Source: Deltaproteobacteria bacterium (GTDB lineage: Bacteria; Myxococcota_A; UBA9160; UBA4427). From it: a stretch of DNA of 64,000 bases. The translations under genes and the position numbers were made by a program. The notes beneath the pieces are model-generated. The model was not told the origin of the DNA. It did no database searches and saw nothing but the letters and a program-made list of their open reading frames with translations. Below are positions 1 to 11,493 of this stretch, one piece after another. Location of the stretch: contig NZHD01000089.1 in the NCBI GenBank assembly GCA_002691205.1, positions 29,010 to 93,009 of the forward strand. The letters run 5' to 3'. Position 1 is the first letter of the stretch. The number at the start of each line of letters is the position of its first letter.

Positions 1-247
1 CCTCGGATTTAGCTAAACTTGCCTTTGATCCCTGTTTGAGAACAGGTTCGCCTTTCTCGAAAGCGTTCGTGGGCTCATCGTTGCGCGACTCTGTCTCAGT
101 GGCCCAGTCCTGCTCAGGCGCATCCAGACTTCGCTTGGCCTCGATTGCAGCTCTTCTTTCGGGTCCCATTACCTCTTCTTGCCAGACCATCCAAAGAACG
201 AATACAGACATCGATAAAGCAAAAGCAATGAAAAGGTTACGATCCAA
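1..247 (-). CDS. yidC: Membrane protein insertase YidC, N-terminal part (runs off the window)
   Basis: YidC inserts and folds inner-membrane proteins, with or without SecYEG. Only about 82 N-terminal residues are visible. They open with D-R-N-L-F-I-A-F-A-L-S, a hydrophobic first segment, then V-L-W-M-V-W-Q and a charged, low-complexity stretch that would lead into the periplasmic domain. This layout matches Gram-negative YidC proteins. The start is a TTG at 247 with GAGG six bases upstream, two bases after the yidD stop, so it is the last visible gene of the leftward rpmH-rnpA-yidD-yidC operon. The gene order strongly supports the identity. The body of the protein lies outside the window, so domain completeness cannot be judged. 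Confidence 0.85.
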   Translation of the reverse strand, partial: MDRNLFIAFALSMSVFVLWMVWQEEVMGPERRAAIEAKRSLDAPEQDWATETESRNDEPTNAFEKGEPVLKQGSKASLAKSE

Positions 248-249
248 AA

Positions 250-537
250 TTAGCCTCGGGGCACGGGGTCGTAGCCCCCTGCGTGAAAAGGATGACAACG
301 CGAAAGGCGGCGTATGCCTAAGTAAACACCTTTAAAAAATCCGTGATGTGCCAGCGCTTCAGCGGTGTATCGAGAACAAGTGGGCTCGAAACGACAAGCG
401 GGCCCAAGCATGGGTGAGATGAATTGATGCCACAGCCCCAATACGAAAATTAGGCTTTGAATCACCCACCCTCTTTGAAGGTCGGTGCCCTTCGGCGAAC
501 TCAACACAGTACTTGGCTCGTTCACATTGGGTTTCAT
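250..537 (-). CDS. yidD: Membrane protein insertion efficiency factor YidD
   Basis: This 95-residue protein belongs to the YidD family (formerly haemolytic domain), a small membrane-associated factor thought to assist YidC-dependent insertion. The family signature is clear in the second half: Y-Q/[21 protein letters not shown], with two of the three typical cysteines in CRFEPTCS, and a C-terminal R-C-H-P-F-H-x-G-G-x-D-P-V-P. An amphipathic N-terminal segment precedes it. Its ATG overlaps the rnpA stop as ATGA, and its TAA ends two bases before the yidC TTG, so all three are probably translationally coupled. The length is slightly above the usual 70-90 residues because of an N-terminal extension. 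Confidence 0.92.
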   Translation of the reverse strand: MKPNVNEPSTVLSSPKGTDLQRGWVIQSLIFVLGLWHQFISPMLGPACRFEPTCSRYTAEALAHHGFFKGVYLGIRRLSRCHPFHAGGYDPVPRG

Positions 538-935
538 GGTGATCGCAAATCCTCGTGGGATTTTTTCATCATTGGGTTTCGTCGAAAGGCGTCTTCGAGA
601 GAACCGTTGATCTTGGATGTGGAAATCGTAGCCGCATGCTTTCGAGCAATGACAACAACATCTGTCAAAGGCGGAAGAGTTAATCGCTCTCGTCTAAACC
701 ATTCTCGAACTTGGCGTCGAATACGGTTTCGAACGACGGCATTTCCGACATGTCGACTCGTGCTCAAACCTATACGTGGCGCCCGGATGCTCGGAGTGAG
801 AGCATTGGGCCGCTTCGTCATCAAGACCACGAACTCCGGTGTCGCCGTCCTGGCTCCATGACGACCTACCCGCGTAAAGTCTTTTGATTTGAGAAGTCGA
901 TTTGAACGGCCGAAAGGGCCTGTTCGTTGGTCCAC
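534..935 (-). CDS. rnpA: Ribonuclease P protein component
   Basis: The basic protein subunit of RNase P binds the catalytic RNA and helps remove 5' leaders from pre-tRNAs. The 133-residue product shows the family features in order: an N-terminal L-K-S-K-D-F-x-x-V substrate-contact strand, then the RNR-type motif [18 protein letters not shown], followed by D-V-V-V-I-A-R-K. The start is GTG at 935, two bases after the rpmH stop. The stop overlaps the yidD ATG. This is the usual rpmH-rnpA-yidD-yidC order. The C-terminal tail is a little longer than in E. coli. The catalytic RNA gene (rnpB) was not found in this window. Confidence 0.93.
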   Translation of the reverse strand: MDQRTGPFGRSNRLLKSKDFTRVGRHGARTATPEFVVLMTKRPNALTPSIRAPRIGLSTSRHVGNAVVRNRIRRQVREWFRRERLTLPPLTDVVVIARKHAATISTSKINGSLEDAFRRNPMMKKSHEDLRSP

Positions 936-937
936 GA

Positions 938-1087
938 TTACTTCGAGGCCACTCTAACGGCTAGGCGCTTGCGCCCTTTGGCTCGTCGTCTTTTTAAAAT
1001 GGCTCTTCCAGCACGCGTTTTCATACGTTCTCTGAAACCGTGGGTCCTGAGTCGCTTAATTCGACTGGGCTGATAGGTTCTCTTCAT
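938..1087 (-). CDS. rpmH: 50S ribosomal protein L34
   Basis: This short gene encodes a 49-residue, very basic protein beginning M-K-R-T-Y-Q-P-S and containing R-x-x-T-H-G-F-R-x-R-M-x-T-x-x-G-R-x-I-L-x-x-R-R-x-K-G-R-x-R-L, the diagnostic L34 sequence. A V-R-V-A-S-K tail makes it a few residues longer than the usual 44-46. It heads the leftward rpmH-rnpA-yidD-yidC operon, and its ATG faces dnaN across the 433-base divergent gap. L34 is a late-assembling protein of the large ribosomal subunit. Identity is certain from sequence and context. Confidence 0.96.
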   Translation of the reverse strand: MKRTYQPSRIKRLRTHGFRERMKTRAGRAILKRRRAKGRKRLAVRVASK

Positions 1088-1520
1088 GAGATATTGCGCT
1101 TTCGATTCGCTGTCGTTTTGCGGATAGGGCAGGCGTCCAGCGTGGTCCTGCTCCTTCGTGATTTCCCGGTGGGGCGAAAAGTGCCTACAGCCGAGTTATA
1201 AAATCACACCGTTCGGAAGGCGCGCGAGAGTAGCCAGCCCCAAGCTTGGCTGCCAGCATGAAAATCAGGGCCGAGAGACCCTAAAGGGTATGAGAAATAA
1301 ATGTACTGCCGAAACCGCAGCTTCGAAGGTCTTGCTTGCATGGTAAGATGCAACGTAATTTCTCAAAAGATTTTTTATCTTTTTGTTTTTAGGACAACCG
1401 ATACAACGCGACAATCCATTTAATCTGATATAATTCAGTTACTTAGACGACTTTTAACGTTATTTTTATCAGTGACTACGACGACTCTGGATTAAATCCA
1501 AAAAAAGGCAGGAGTGATAG
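1088..1520. other. Divergent AT-rich gap between rpmH and dnaN; candidate replication origin region
   Basis: This 433-base gap separates the leftward rpmH operon from rightward dnaN, where many bacteria carry oriC and dnaA. The right half (about 1345-1500) is clearly AT-rich, with T-runs such as that around 1370-1390. The left part contains a CCAAGCTTGG palindrome near 1239-1248. I found no canonical DnaA box (TTATCCACA or close variants) on either strand. Origin function is therefore inferred from gene order, divergence and AT-richness only. A 62-codon open frame at 1158-1346 lacks any recognisable product and is treated as chance. Confidence 0.35.
1426..1434 (+). promoter_or_regulatory. Extended -10 promoter for dnaN
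   Basis: The sequence TGATATAAT is a perfect extended -10 element (TGnTATAAT), a class that works with little or no -35 box. The best -35 candidate, GCGACA at 1408, has only a 15-base spacer. Transcription from here would leave a leader of about 80 bases before the dnaN ATG at 1521. Confidence 0.55.
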
Positions 1521-2642
1521 ATGAAACTATCCATAGCCAAAGGTGAACTTCAGAAGGGTCTCGCCCGAATACAAGCCATCGTTGAGAAGCGAAACTCTAT
1601 GCCCATTTTGGCAAATGTGATGCTTCAAGCGACCGAGGGTGATCCGGGCTCTCTTGAGATCTCTGCCACCGACCTAGAGGTTGGGATTAGAGGGCGACAA
1701 TCCGCAGAAGTAGAAAAGTCGGGAGGGTTGACGGTTTCTGCTAAGACCCTTTTTGAGATTGTTCGGGAGCTTCCCGAAGATATGGTTCATCTCGAGAGCA
1801 CTTCCAATTCGTTTCTTTCAATCCGTTGTGATCGATCCCAGTTCAAACTGTCGGGAACTTCCCCCGAGGAATATCCCACCTTGCCCGAATTCTCGCCTGA
1901 ACATACGGTGACAATTCCCAGTGAAATCCTGGCCACCATGGTTGAACGCACCATGTACGCCGCCTCGACTGATGAGACTCGGTACAACCTGAACGGTGTC
2001 TACCTTGAGGTCGTGGGAGAAACGAACCAATTAAGACTGGTCGCGACAGACGGACATCGCCTGGCCATGGTGGAAAGCGAAATCCCCGGAGATCTCACAC
2101 CTCTCCAGAGTGGGGTGATTATACCACGAAAAGGTCTAGCTGAGCTAAAACGTCTCCTGGATGAAGACATGGTCGATGAGATTGAGCTCGCCTTCGAGGG
2201 GAATAGCGGTTTGGCTCGAGGTGGAGAAGTCACTCTTGTCATGCGCTTGATTGAAGGGGAATTCCCGAATTATGAGCAGGTCATTCCTGGAGAATCTTCA
2301 GTTCAGGTCATCGTCGATGCAGATCGTCTCTCAAGGGCTCTTCGAAGAGTCGTTTTGATGTCCTCTCAAAGAAGTCGAGCGGTAAAGCTTGAGATTGGCG
2401 ATCGAAAGTTGACGGTTTCGTCAACGAATCCCGATATGGGCGATGCGAGCGACGAGCTGGACAACGATTACGATGGAGAAACCATGTCAATCGGTTTCAA
2501 CGCTCGCTACATGCTCGACGCGTTAGCGGCTCTTCAGGTCAAAGAGATTCGACTCGGTTTAAATAACGACCTTTCACCGGCCAAGGTGAAGCCCACGAAC
2601 GACGATGGGGCGTTAGCTGTTGTAATGCCCATGCGACTCTGA
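1521..2642 (+). CDS. dnaN: DNA polymerase III sliding clamp, beta subunit
   Basis: The beta clamp encircles DNA and tethers polymerase III and other DNA enzymes. The 373-residue product is full length (E. coli 366) and starts M-K-L-S-I-A-K with the typical R-N-S-M-P-I-L-A-N-V segment near residue 25. Three repeated clamp domains follow, including A-T-D-G-H-R-L-A near residue 176 and the C-terminal V-V-M-P-M-R-L motif that lines the partner-binding pocket. AGGAG lies eight bases before the ATG. It is not preceded by dnaA nor followed by recF, unlike the common dnaA-dnaN-recF-gyrB arrangement. It probably has its own promoter, given the extended -10 upstream and the 461-base gap downstream. Confidence 0.97.
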   Translation: MKLSIAKGELQKGLARIQAIVEKRNSMPILANVMLQATEGDPGSLEISATDLEVGIRGRQSAEVEKSGGLTVSAKTLFEIVRELPEDMVHLESTSNSFLSIRCDRSQFKLSGTSPEEYPTLPEFSPEHTVTIPSEILATMVERTMYAASTDETRYNLNGVYLEVVGETNQLRLVATDGHRLAMVESEIPGDLTPLQSGVIIPRKGLAELKRLLDEDMVDEIELAFEGNSGLARGGEVTLVMRLIEGEFPNYEQVIPGESSVQVIVDADRLSRALRRVVLMSSQRSRAVKLEIGDRKLTVSSTNPDMGDASDELDNDYDGETMSIGFNARYMLDALAALQVKEIRLGLNNDLSPAKVKPTNDDGALAVVMPMRL

Positions 2643-2839
2643 AAGAGGATCTTGCCCCCTCTGGGCGGCTTTCTCTCAGGAAGGCCCTCCGGTCTTCTTT
2701 CAAAATGGCACTTAATGGGCCCTCTGGTGCCCCCAGAATCCGAAAACTCAGTGTCTCGAGTCGCTTTACGGCCCTCTCAGGTTTATGTACCTTCTGAGAG
2801 CAGGTAAGCCGTTTAGGATGGATGGCTCAATTTCGTGAA

Positions 2840-2868
2840 TTGACGATTCTATTTTAAGTGAATAAAAG
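2840..2868 (+). promoter_or_regulatory. Candidate gyrB promoter
   Basis: TTGACG at 2840-2845 and TAAAAG at 2863-2868 are separated by 17 bases. The -35 matches the sigma-70 consensus in five of six positions, while the -10 is weak. Its -35 overlaps the right arm of the TCAATT/AATTGA dyad, which could be an operator. A transcript would have a leader of about 230 bases. Confidence 0.35.
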
Positions 2869-3041
2869 GTTTTCGCTTTGAGGAAGCTCCATGTCAAAGC
2901 GTCTTGAATTGACTTTTGTGGCATGGCTTTCTTTTGCACTTTTAAGAAAGTGATCCGGCTCCTTCGTGCCTTTTTTGTGGATGGGTTCCTTTCGAGAACC
3001 TTCTTTTTACAGATGAAATCCGAATCGATTGAACTAGAAGA

Positions 3042-3057
3042 ATGCCTTTAAAGGCAT
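3042..3057. promoter_or_regulatory. Perfect 16-base palindrome upstream of gyrB
   Basis: ATGCCTTTAAAGGCAT is a perfect palindrome 46 bases before the gyrB GTG. It could be a protein-binding site or, in RNA, an eight-base-pair stem with no loop, which makes a DNA operator the more natural reading. No regulator is known from the sequence. Confidence 0.4.
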
Positions 3058-3091
3058 GATTCAGAGCAAGGTCGATCACAGCAATGAGTAG

Positions 3092-5536
<2,445 letters not shown>

Positions 5537-5544
5537 GATTTATT

Positions 5545-8061
5545 GTGTCAGACGACCCCAATCTGCCTGAAGTTCTTCCCAATGGGGAGGAACCGCCGTC
5601 AAGTGATTTCGACGGTATCAATATCGAAGACGAGATGCGAAGCTCCTTTCTCGCCTATTCGATGTCGGTCATTATTAGCCGTGCGTTACCGAGTGTTCGA
5701 GATGGCTTGAAGCCTGTACATCGTCGAATTCTATACGCGATGAACCAAGAGGGACTTTTATCCAATCGCCCCCACAAAAAATCCGTGGGCGTTGTGGGTG
5801 AGGTGTTGAAGCATTATCACCCCCACGGCGACAGCGCGGTCTACGAGTCTATGGTTCGTATGGCTCAATCGTTTTCGCTTCGATATCCCCTCGTGGATGG
5901 GCAAGGGAATTTCGGGTCCATCGATGGTGACTCGGCCGCTGCATATCGCTATACCGAAGCGCGTTTAGCGCGTCTTGCGGAAGAAATGCTTCGCGACATT
6001 GACCGAGAGACGGTGGACTTTGAGCCTAATTTCGATGATCAGATGGAGGAGCCCACGGTTCTTCCCACGCGCTTCCCAAACCTTCTCGCCAATGGATCGG
6101 CTGGAATTGCTGTGGGGATGGCGACTAATATTCCACCTCACAACTTAGTCGAACTCACCTCGGCATTGGTCCATGAGGCACGTCACCCAGACTGCAGCAT
6201 TGATGACTTGCTTGAAAGGATGCCAGGCCCCGACTTTCCCACCGGAGCGCAGATCTGCGGATCAGAAGGGATACGTAGTTATTATTCAACGGGTCGAGGT
6301 CATTTGCTCCTGAGGGCCACGGCCGACTTTGAAGAAACCAAACGCGGTCCGCGGATCGTTGTGAGTGAAATTCCCTATCAGGTCAATAAGTCCACTTTGA
6401 TCGAGCGCATGGCAGATTTAGTTCGGGAAGGGCGAATCGAAGGCATTACGGATCTGAGAGACGAATCGAACCGAGAGGGGATGCGGATCGTCATTGAGCT
6501 GCGAAGGGATGCATCCGAGGATGTTGTCCTGAACCAGCTCTACAAGATGACGCCCCTTCAGACGACGTTTGCCGTAAATTTGTTGGCGCTTGTGAACGGG
6601 CGCCCGGAAACATTGTCGGTGAAGCAAGCCTTACGTCACTTTATTGAGTTTCGTAAAGAGGTAGTGATTCGCCGGACGATTTATGATTTGGCGCAGGCGG
6701 AAGCGAGGGCTCATATCCTCGAAGGCTTTGCGATCGCACTGGATAACCTGGATGAAATTATTGCTCTCATTCGAGCCTCGGCCGATGCCGCGACAGCAAG
6801 AGCCCAGCTGGAGTCTCGGTTTGGTTTATCCGAGCGACAAGCTCAAGCGATTCTTGAGATGCGTTTGCGCTCCCTCACCGCTATGGAACGCCAAAAAGTT
6901 CTCGCGGAGCTTGAGGAGCTTCGAGCCAAAATAGCGGGTTTCAAAGCTCTCTTGGCGAGCGATGAACTTATTTTGAATGTGGTGGTTGATGAAGTCAGTG
7001 AGATTGCTGAGCAGTACGGTGACGAACGTCGGACTCGGCTCTCTGAGGCGATTGATGGTATTACAAACGAAGATCTCATTGTCGAAGAAGATATGGTGGT
7101 GACTCTGTCCCACCTTGGTTACATCAAGCGAAATCCAGTGACTCTTTATCGTGCTCAGCGTCGGGGAGGAAAGGGCGCGAGAGGGATGGAGACTCGGAGC
7201 GAAGACTTCGTTCGACATTTGGGCGTAGCCTCGACCCATGCCTACTTGCTCTTCTTCACAAACTTGGGTCGTTTACATTGGCTGAAGGTTCACGCACTCC
7301 CACAGTTGGGCCGAGCCGCTAAAGGCAAGGCCATCGTGAATACGCTTAACCTTGCCGAGGGTGAGACAGTTCAGACGATGTTGCCCGTCCGAAGCTTTGA
7401 AGAAGTCGGGGAAAATGAGTATGTGATTTTGTGCACACGTAGAGGTGTAGTGAAGAAGACCTCGCTGAGTGCGTATTCAAATCCGCGCAAAGCCGGAATT
7501 ATCGCCGTCGGTTTGGCGGACGATGATGAGCTCATCGCAGTGGGCCGATCAGAGGGGAACAACAGTATTTTGATCGCGACTTCAATGGGCAAAGCGATTC
7601 TCTTTGACGAAACCGATATTCGTCCTATGGGCCGTACCGCTACGGGAGTTCGCGGAATGGCATTGGCTTCCGGTGACGAGGTAGTCGGGATGGAAGTAAT
7701 TCATCCGACTTCAACGGTGCTGACGGTGACAGCCAATGGCTACGGGAAGCGAACGCCCATTGATGATTACAGAACTCAGAGACGAGGCGGCCAAGGGATT
7801 ATTAACATTAAGACCACCGAACGAAACGGTCCGGTAGTGGGTGTGAACCAAGTGATCGAGAGTGATGACGTGATGCTGATTACAGATGGCGGTAAGGTTC
7901 TACGTTGTCCTGTCGGAGGCATCTCGACTATGGGTCGGGCAACCCAAGGCGTGCGCGTTATGGATTTGGCGACGGAGGAGAAGTTGGTGGCTGTCGCACG
8001 CTTGGCCGAAGGAGACGCTCCGGCACAAGAAGATGCGTCCGATGAAGATCTGTCGTCCTAG
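5545..8061 (+). CDS. gyrA: DNA gyrase subunit A
   Basis: GyrA cuts and rejoins DNA through a transient tyrosine link and wraps DNA with its C-terminal beta-pinwheel. The 838-residue product shows the winged-helix domain with the catalytic tyrosine in R-Y-T-E (Tyr136), then the tower and a coiled-coil. The C-terminal domain has a GyrA box, R-R-G-G-K-G-A-R-G, near residue 540, plus later pinwheel blades, one with Q-R-R-G-G-Q-G. The GyrA box marks it as gyrase rather than topoisomerase IV ParC. The start is GTG eight bases after gyrB. The acidic tail E-D-A-S-D-E-D-L is common in GyrA. A 118-base gap follows before hemL. Confidence 0.98.
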   Translation: MSDDPNLPEVLPNGEEPPSSDFDGINIEDEMRSSFLAYSMSVIISRALPSVRDGLKPVHRRILYAMNQEGLLSNRPHKKSVGVVGEVLKHYHPHGDSAVYESMVRMAQSFSLRYPLVDGQGNFGSIDGDSAAAYRYTEARLARLAEEMLRDIDRETVDFEPNFDDQMEEPTVLPTRFPNLLANGSAGIAVGMATNIPPHNLVELTSALVHEARHPDCSIDDLLERMPGPDFPTGAQICGSEGIRSYYSTGRGHLLLRATADFEETKRGPRIVVSEIPYQVNKSTLIERMADLVREGRIEGITDLRDESNREGMRIVIELRRDASEDVVLNQLYKMTPLQTTFAVNLLALVNGRPETLSVKQALRHFIEFRKEVVIRRTIYDLAQAEARAHILEGFAIALDNLDEIIALIRASADAATARAQLESRFGLSERQAQAILEMRLRSLTAMERQKVLAELEELRAKIAGFKALLASDELILNVVVDEVSEIAEQYGDERRTRLSEAIDGITNEDLIVEEDMVVTLSHLGYIKRNPVTLYRAQRRGGKGARGMETRSEDFVRHLGVASTHAYLLFFTNLGRLHWLKVHALPQLGRAAKGKAIVNTLNLAEGETVQTMLPVRSFEEVGENEYVILCTRRGVVKKTSLSAYSNPRKAGIIAVGLADDDELIAVGRSEGNNSILIATSMGKAILFDETDIRPMGRTATGVRGMALASGDEVVGMEVIHPTSTVLTVTANGYGKRTPIDDYRTQRRGGQGIINIKTTERNGPVVGVNQVIESDDVMLITDGGKVLRCPVGGISTMGRATQGVRVMDLATEEKLVAVARLAEGDAPAQEDASDEDLSS

Positions 8062-8179
8062 ATTGGTTTGATGGGTTCATTGTGGCTCGGTGAATAGTCT
8101 CGGGAGTTTCGTTTTGGGAACTGACTGAGAATGAGCCGCTCTTAATTCCAATGAAGCAAAGAAAGGCAGGTCTGGTTAA

Positions 8180-9484
8180 GTGAGTGGGTCGAGGACGCAG
8201 AAATCTAAGGCGGCTTTCAAAGCAGCTTTACGTCGAATTCCGGGTGGGGTGAACAGTCCAGTTCGCGCCTTTGGTGCTGTGGGTGGCGTGCCTCGTTTTA
8301 TCAAGCGAGGCAAAGGCTGTCGGATTTGGGATGTCGATGGAAATGAGTACATCGATTACATCGGCTCTTGGGGTCCGTTGATTTTGGGTCATGCCGATCC
8401 ATCCATTTTAAAGTCAATTCGTTCTGCACTTGCTTTAGGAACCAGCTTCGGCGCGCCTACAGAGGCTGAGACCGAGCTCGCAGAGTTGATTTGTCGAGCT
8501 CTTCCGTCTGTTGAAAAAGTGAGAATGGTTTCTTCGGGAACCGAAGCGACGATGAGTGCGATTCGTTTGGCACGTGGGGTGACGGGTCGAGATCGTGTTT
8601 TGAAATTCGAAGGGTGTTATCACGGTCACTCCGATGGATTGCTAGTGGGCGCGGGCAGTGGGGTCGCAACGCTGGGAATTCCCGGTTCTCCTGGTGTCCC
8701 TTCGGCGATGACCAAGTTGACTGTTCAAGCTGGATACAATGATCTTCGAGGTGTGGAGAAGGCTTTTGCTAAATGGCCCGATCAGATCGCCTGTATCATT
8801 GTGGAGCCGATTGCGGGAAATATGGGCTGTGTGCCTCCGGTGGTTGGTTTTTTGGAGGGCCTTCGAGAACTTTGCGATCAGAACGGGGCGCTTCTGATCT
8901 TTGATGAAGTGATGACGGGTTTTCGCGTTGCGAAGGGCGGTGCTCAACGCCTCTATAAAATTACCCCTGACCTCACATGTCTTGGGAAAGTGGTGGGCGG
9001 AGGTTTGCCCGCCGCCGCTTACGGGGGGAGCAACGATTTGATGCAGCAGGTGGCTCCAGCCGGTGATGTCTACCAAGCGGGAACGCTTTCAGGAAACCCA
9101 CTGGCCGTGGCGGCCGGACTGGCGACGCTGCGGGCTCTTGAAAAGCCCGGTTTTTATTCTCAGCTCAGCGCTCGCTCAGAGGCTTTGACCCAGGGCTTGT
9201 CCGAAATCGCTGAGAAGCTGGGATTGCCCTTTACGACGGTCTCAATTGGCGGGATGTTCGGATTTAGCTTCCACCCGGGTCCGATTCAGAGCTTTAGCGA
9301 TGCTCAGCAGAATCACGAGCCCCGATTTCGTCGGTTTTTCGCCAAGATGCTTGAGGGAGGCATCTATCTTGCGCCCTCCCCCTATGAGGCCGGTTTTATC
9401 TCTCAGTCTCATCGGGCTAAGGACATCGCTCAGACCCTCGAAGTGGCTGAAGGGGCCATGAAGTCGGCCGCTCGAATCCGTTGA
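8180..9484 (+). CDS. hemL: Glutamate-1-semialdehyde 2,1-aminomutase
   Basis: HemL converts glutamate-1-semialdehyde to 5-aminolevulinate, the last step of the C5 route into haem and other tetrapyrroles. The 434-residue enzyme is a class III PLP aminotransferase. It contains I-P-G-G-V-N-S-P-V-R-A-F at the N terminus, the S-S-G-T-E-A cofactor loop, and F-E-G-C-Y-H-G-H-S-D-G. F-D-E-V-M-T-G-F-R holds the PLP-contacting aspartate, and L-G-K-V-V-G-G-G-L-P the Schiff-base lysine (Lys270). The start is GTG at 8180 with AGG upstream. It stands between gyrA and the ATP-synthase genes without overlap, so it is probably transcribed separately. The C5 pathway implied here fits most bacteria outside Alphaproteobacteria. 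Confidence 0.96.
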   Translation: MSGSRTQKSKAAFKAALRRIPGGVNSPVRAFGAVGGVPRFIKRGKGCRIWDVDGNEYIDYIGSWGPLILGHADPSILKSIRSALALGTSFGAPTEAETELAELICRALPSVEKVRMVSSGTEATMSAIRLARGVTGRDRVLKFEGCYHGHSDGLLVGAGSGVATLGIPGSPGVPSAMTKLTVQAGYNDLRGVEKAFAKWPDQIACIIVEPIAGNMGCVPPVVGFLEGLRELCDQNGALLIFDEVMTGFRVAKGGAQRLYKITPDLTCLGKVVGGGLPAAAYGGSNDLMQQVAPAGDVYQAGTLSGNPLAVAAGLATLRALEKPGFYSQLSARSEALTQGLSEIAEKLGLPFTTVSIGGMFGFSFHPGPIQSFSDAQQNHEPRFRRFFAKMLEGGIYLAPSPYEAGFISQSHRAKDIAQTLEVAEGAMKSAARIR

Positions 9485-9698
9485 GTCCTCCCGGGCGTTT
9501 GGCTATGCTCGCCGCCGTTATTTGAGGTTGTGGGAGCATGGTTTCGAGCCGGGCGTTCATGGGCTGTGGGTTCGTTTCTTTTAGGCCCAGAGTCGTTTGG
9601 ATCTTTATTGACGAGTGGTCATGAGTTCGGTTCATCGGAAGACGGAAAGAGTAAAGATTAAAAGAAGAGAAGAAGAGTCAACCTAAGAGAAGCGAGCC

Positions 9699-9992
9699 GT
9701 GATGGTAGAGCGCCGAGAAGACAAACCCGGGAACCGGGTCAGCAAGGCGCTTGGGGGTACAGCCGATCGGTTAAATAGCGGCGCGAAGTATCAAGGCGCC
9801 TTGGAAGCTGTATTCGCTATTCCTGTCGGAGCGGGACTGGGTTACTTCGCAGATAAATATTTTGAATCAAATCCTGTCGGCCTATTGATTGGCTTTGCGT
9901 TAGGTTTTGCGGCGTTTATTCTCGGACTCGTTCGTCTCCGTCCAGATCATGGCGAGACTTCTGAGTCGACAAAAACAGATCAAAAAAAGTGA
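9699..9992 (+). CDS. AtpZ/AtpI-family small membrane protein of the ATP synthase
   Basis: This 97-residue protein has a charged N terminus followed by two predicted membrane helices (G-A-L-E-A-V-F-A-I-P-V-G-A-G-L-G-Y-F-A-D and P-V-G-L-L-I-G-F-A-L-G-F-A-A-F-I-L-G-L) and a polar C-terminal tail. The G-x-G-x-x-x-D hairpin is the pattern of the AtpZ/F0F1-ATPase accessory family (Pfam ATPase_gene1), proposed to take part in cation transport or c-ring assembly. Its position just before the AtpI-like gene, atpB and atpE supports this. The stop at 9990-9992 is overlapped by the AGTGAGG stretch that would serve as ribosome-binding site for the next gene. Exact function is not settled in the family. 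Confidence 0.75.
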   Translation: MMVERREDKPGNRVSKALGGTADRLNSGAKYQGALEAVFAIPVGAGLGYFADKYFESNPVGLLIGFALGFAAFILGLVRLRPDHGETSESTKTDQKK

Positions 9993-10005
9993 GGTTAAAA
10001 GTAAT

Positions 10006-10380
10006 TTGGACCGCGATTTCGCACTTCCATTGATGATCGGCGCAGGCGCTTTGGTAGCGACTCTGTTGGCGGTCTTCGTCTCTCCGGAAGAAGGCGCATC
10101 TGCAGTGGCAGGAGTCGGTCTGGGGCTTCTGAATTATCAGTGGTTATATCGTGGCTCGGTCCGTTTTTTTCAGGCGGCCGAAATGGGTGGAGCCGGGAGC
10201 GGTCTTTGGGTGGTGATGGCGATGCTTCGCCTAGGTTTTTTCGTTGGGGGCATGCTGCTTTTACTTAAGTGGGGATCCCCACCGATGGGAATTGTAATTG
10301 GTCTCTCCGTGCCCGTGTTCTCGCAAGTGGTTTGGAGCAGTTACAAAGTTTTTTCTTCTTCAGCGCAGGTCCGGAGCTAA
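10006..10380 (+). CDS. atpI: ATP synthase accessory protein I (AtpI family)
   Basis: The AtpI family helps assemble the c-ring and sits in the inner membrane. The product has four hydrophobic segments: F-A-L-P-L-M-I-G-A-G-A-L-V, the stretch around V-G-L-G-L-L-N-Y-Q-W-L, L-W-V-V-M-A-M-L-R-L-G-F-F-V-G-G, and the C-terminal M-G-I-V-I-G-L-S-V-P-V-F. I chose the TTG at 10006 (124 residues), because GAGG lies ten bases upstream and the protein then begins D-R-D-F-A-L-P right before the first helix. An in-frame ATG at 9949 would add 19 residues and overlap the preceding gene by 44 bases. It is followed within eight bases by atpB. Confidence 0.72.
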   Translation: MDRDFALPLMIGAGALVATLLAVFVSPEEGASAVAGVGLGLLNYQWLYRGSVRFFQAAEMGGAGSGLWVVMAMLRLGFFVGGMLLLLKWGSPPMGIVIGLSVPVFSQVVWSSYKVFSSSAQVRS

Positions 10381-10387
10381 TTAAGCC

Positions 10388-11104
10388 ATGAACATGTATC
10401 ACCTTCTAGAAGACCAGATCTCACCTGTGTATCAGGCGACGGCTCTTATTTTGTTCATTCTTTTCGCTGCGGGCTTTGTGATTAAGCGAACTCTGGCTGC
10501 CTCGGATGGGGGCGTCATCCCGGACGAGGGGCTATCGATTAGAAATGCCTTCGAAATCCTGATTGAAGCCATGGCCGACCAAGGTCGGGCGATTATCGGA
10601 GAGGACTATCGTTCTTATTTCCCGCTCGTGGGAACAATCTTCTTTTTTATTCTAATCGGAAATGTGATGGGTCTCGTGCCTGGTTTGGGCGAGCCTGCCA
10701 CTGGAAACGTGAACGCCGCCGCTGCGTGGGCCATCATCTCATTTACAGCCTACAACTACGTGGGTGTGAAGCAGCACGGCTGGAGCTACATCAATCATTT
10801 TATGGGCCCAGCTTTCTGGCAGCCCACCATTGGCGGTAAGACTTACCACGTGCGGGTCTTGATGCCGATTTTCTTGCCTCTCGAAGTGCTTTTGCACGGA
10901 GCGAGAGTGATCACTCTTACGGTTCGCTTGGTGGCTAATATGTTCGCAGACCACGCAGTGGTGGCCGTATGGATCGGGATTGTTCCCGTGGTTGTTCCGG
11001 CGCTTTTTATGGGCTTGGGCCTCTTTGTGGCTTTCCTACAAGCTTTTGTTTTTGCACTTCTTACGATGATTTACATCGGCCTTGCTCTTGATGAAGCCCA
11101 CTGA
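10388..11104 (+). CDS. atpB: ATP synthase F0 subunit a
   Basis: Subunit a forms the two half-channels that carry protons to and from the c-ring. The 238-residue product is a multi-helix membrane protein with the decisive motif L-T-V-R-L-V-A-N-M-F-A-D-H near residue 177; Arg180 is the essential arginine facing the ring. The last helix contains F-L-Q-A-F-V-F-A-L-L-T-M-I-Y-I-G, where the glutamine is also conserved. The gene lies between the AtpI-like gene and atpE. Genes for subunits b, delta and the F1 head do not follow, so the enzyme's genes are split over at least two loci. Confidence 0.95.
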   Translation: MNMYHLLEDQISPVYQATALILFILFAAGFVIKRTLAASDGGVIPDEGLSIRNAFEILIEAMADQGRAIIGEDYRSYFPLVGTIFFFILIGNVMGLVPGLGEPATGNVNAAAAWAIISFTAYNYVGVKQHGWSYINHFMGPAFWQPTIGGKTYHVRVLMPIFLPLEVLLHGARVITLTVRLVANMFADHAVVAVWIGIVPVVVPALFMGLGLFVAFLQAFVFALLTMIYIGLALDEAH

Positions 11105-11169
11105 GGGTGGATATCTGAATCACAGCTGCCGGGAGAGATTTCGGCACACAGCTCCGAAGGAGAAAGAAA

Positions 11170-11493
11170 TTGAAGAAAGTTCTTCGTACATTGTTTTGGT
11201 CATTGGTTTTCGTAGTCGTTCCAGCTCTGGCATTTGCTGCAGATGGAGTTGCGGGTGGCGGAGCTGATTTGGGCATGAATTCCGGAAAGGCCATCGGCGC
11301 GGGTATCGCGATCGGAGCCGCCGGTCTTGGTTCAAGCATTGGTATGGGTCTGACGGCAGGTAACACCACGGCCGGTATCGCTCGTAATCCAGGTGCAGCG
11401 GGTGCCATGTTCACAAACTTTATTTTGGGCATGGTTCTGCTTGAGTCCGTCGCTATTTACGGCCTCCTGATCGCATTCCTTCTGGTTCCCTGA
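11170..11493 (+). CDS. atpE: ATP synthase F0 subunit c with N-terminal signal-like extension
   Basis: Subunit c builds the rotor ring. The 107-residue product is longer than the usual 70-80 because it begins with a K-K-V-L-R-T basic start, a hydrophobic stretch and A-L-A-F-A-A-D, which looks like a cleavable signal peptide. The mature part has two helices joined by the polar loop A-R-N-P-G-A-A-G. The ion-binding carboxylate is Glu92 in L-L-E-S-V-A-I-Y. The helix-1 glutamine and the threonine after ES that mark sodium-binding rings are replaced by Met and Val, so proton coupling is the better guess. The start codon is TTG at 11170, preceded by GGAGAAAG. Confidence 0.93.
   Translation: MKKVLRTLFWSLVFVVVPALAFAADGVAGGGADLGMNSGKAIGAGIAIGAAGLGSSIGMGLTAGNTTAGIARNPGAAGAMFTNFILGMVLLESVAIYGLLIAFLLVP

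Noticed and set aside
1158..1346. 62-codon open frame in the rpmH-dnaN gap
   Set aside because: No ribosome-binding site, no recognisable motif, and it lies in a likely origin/promoter region.
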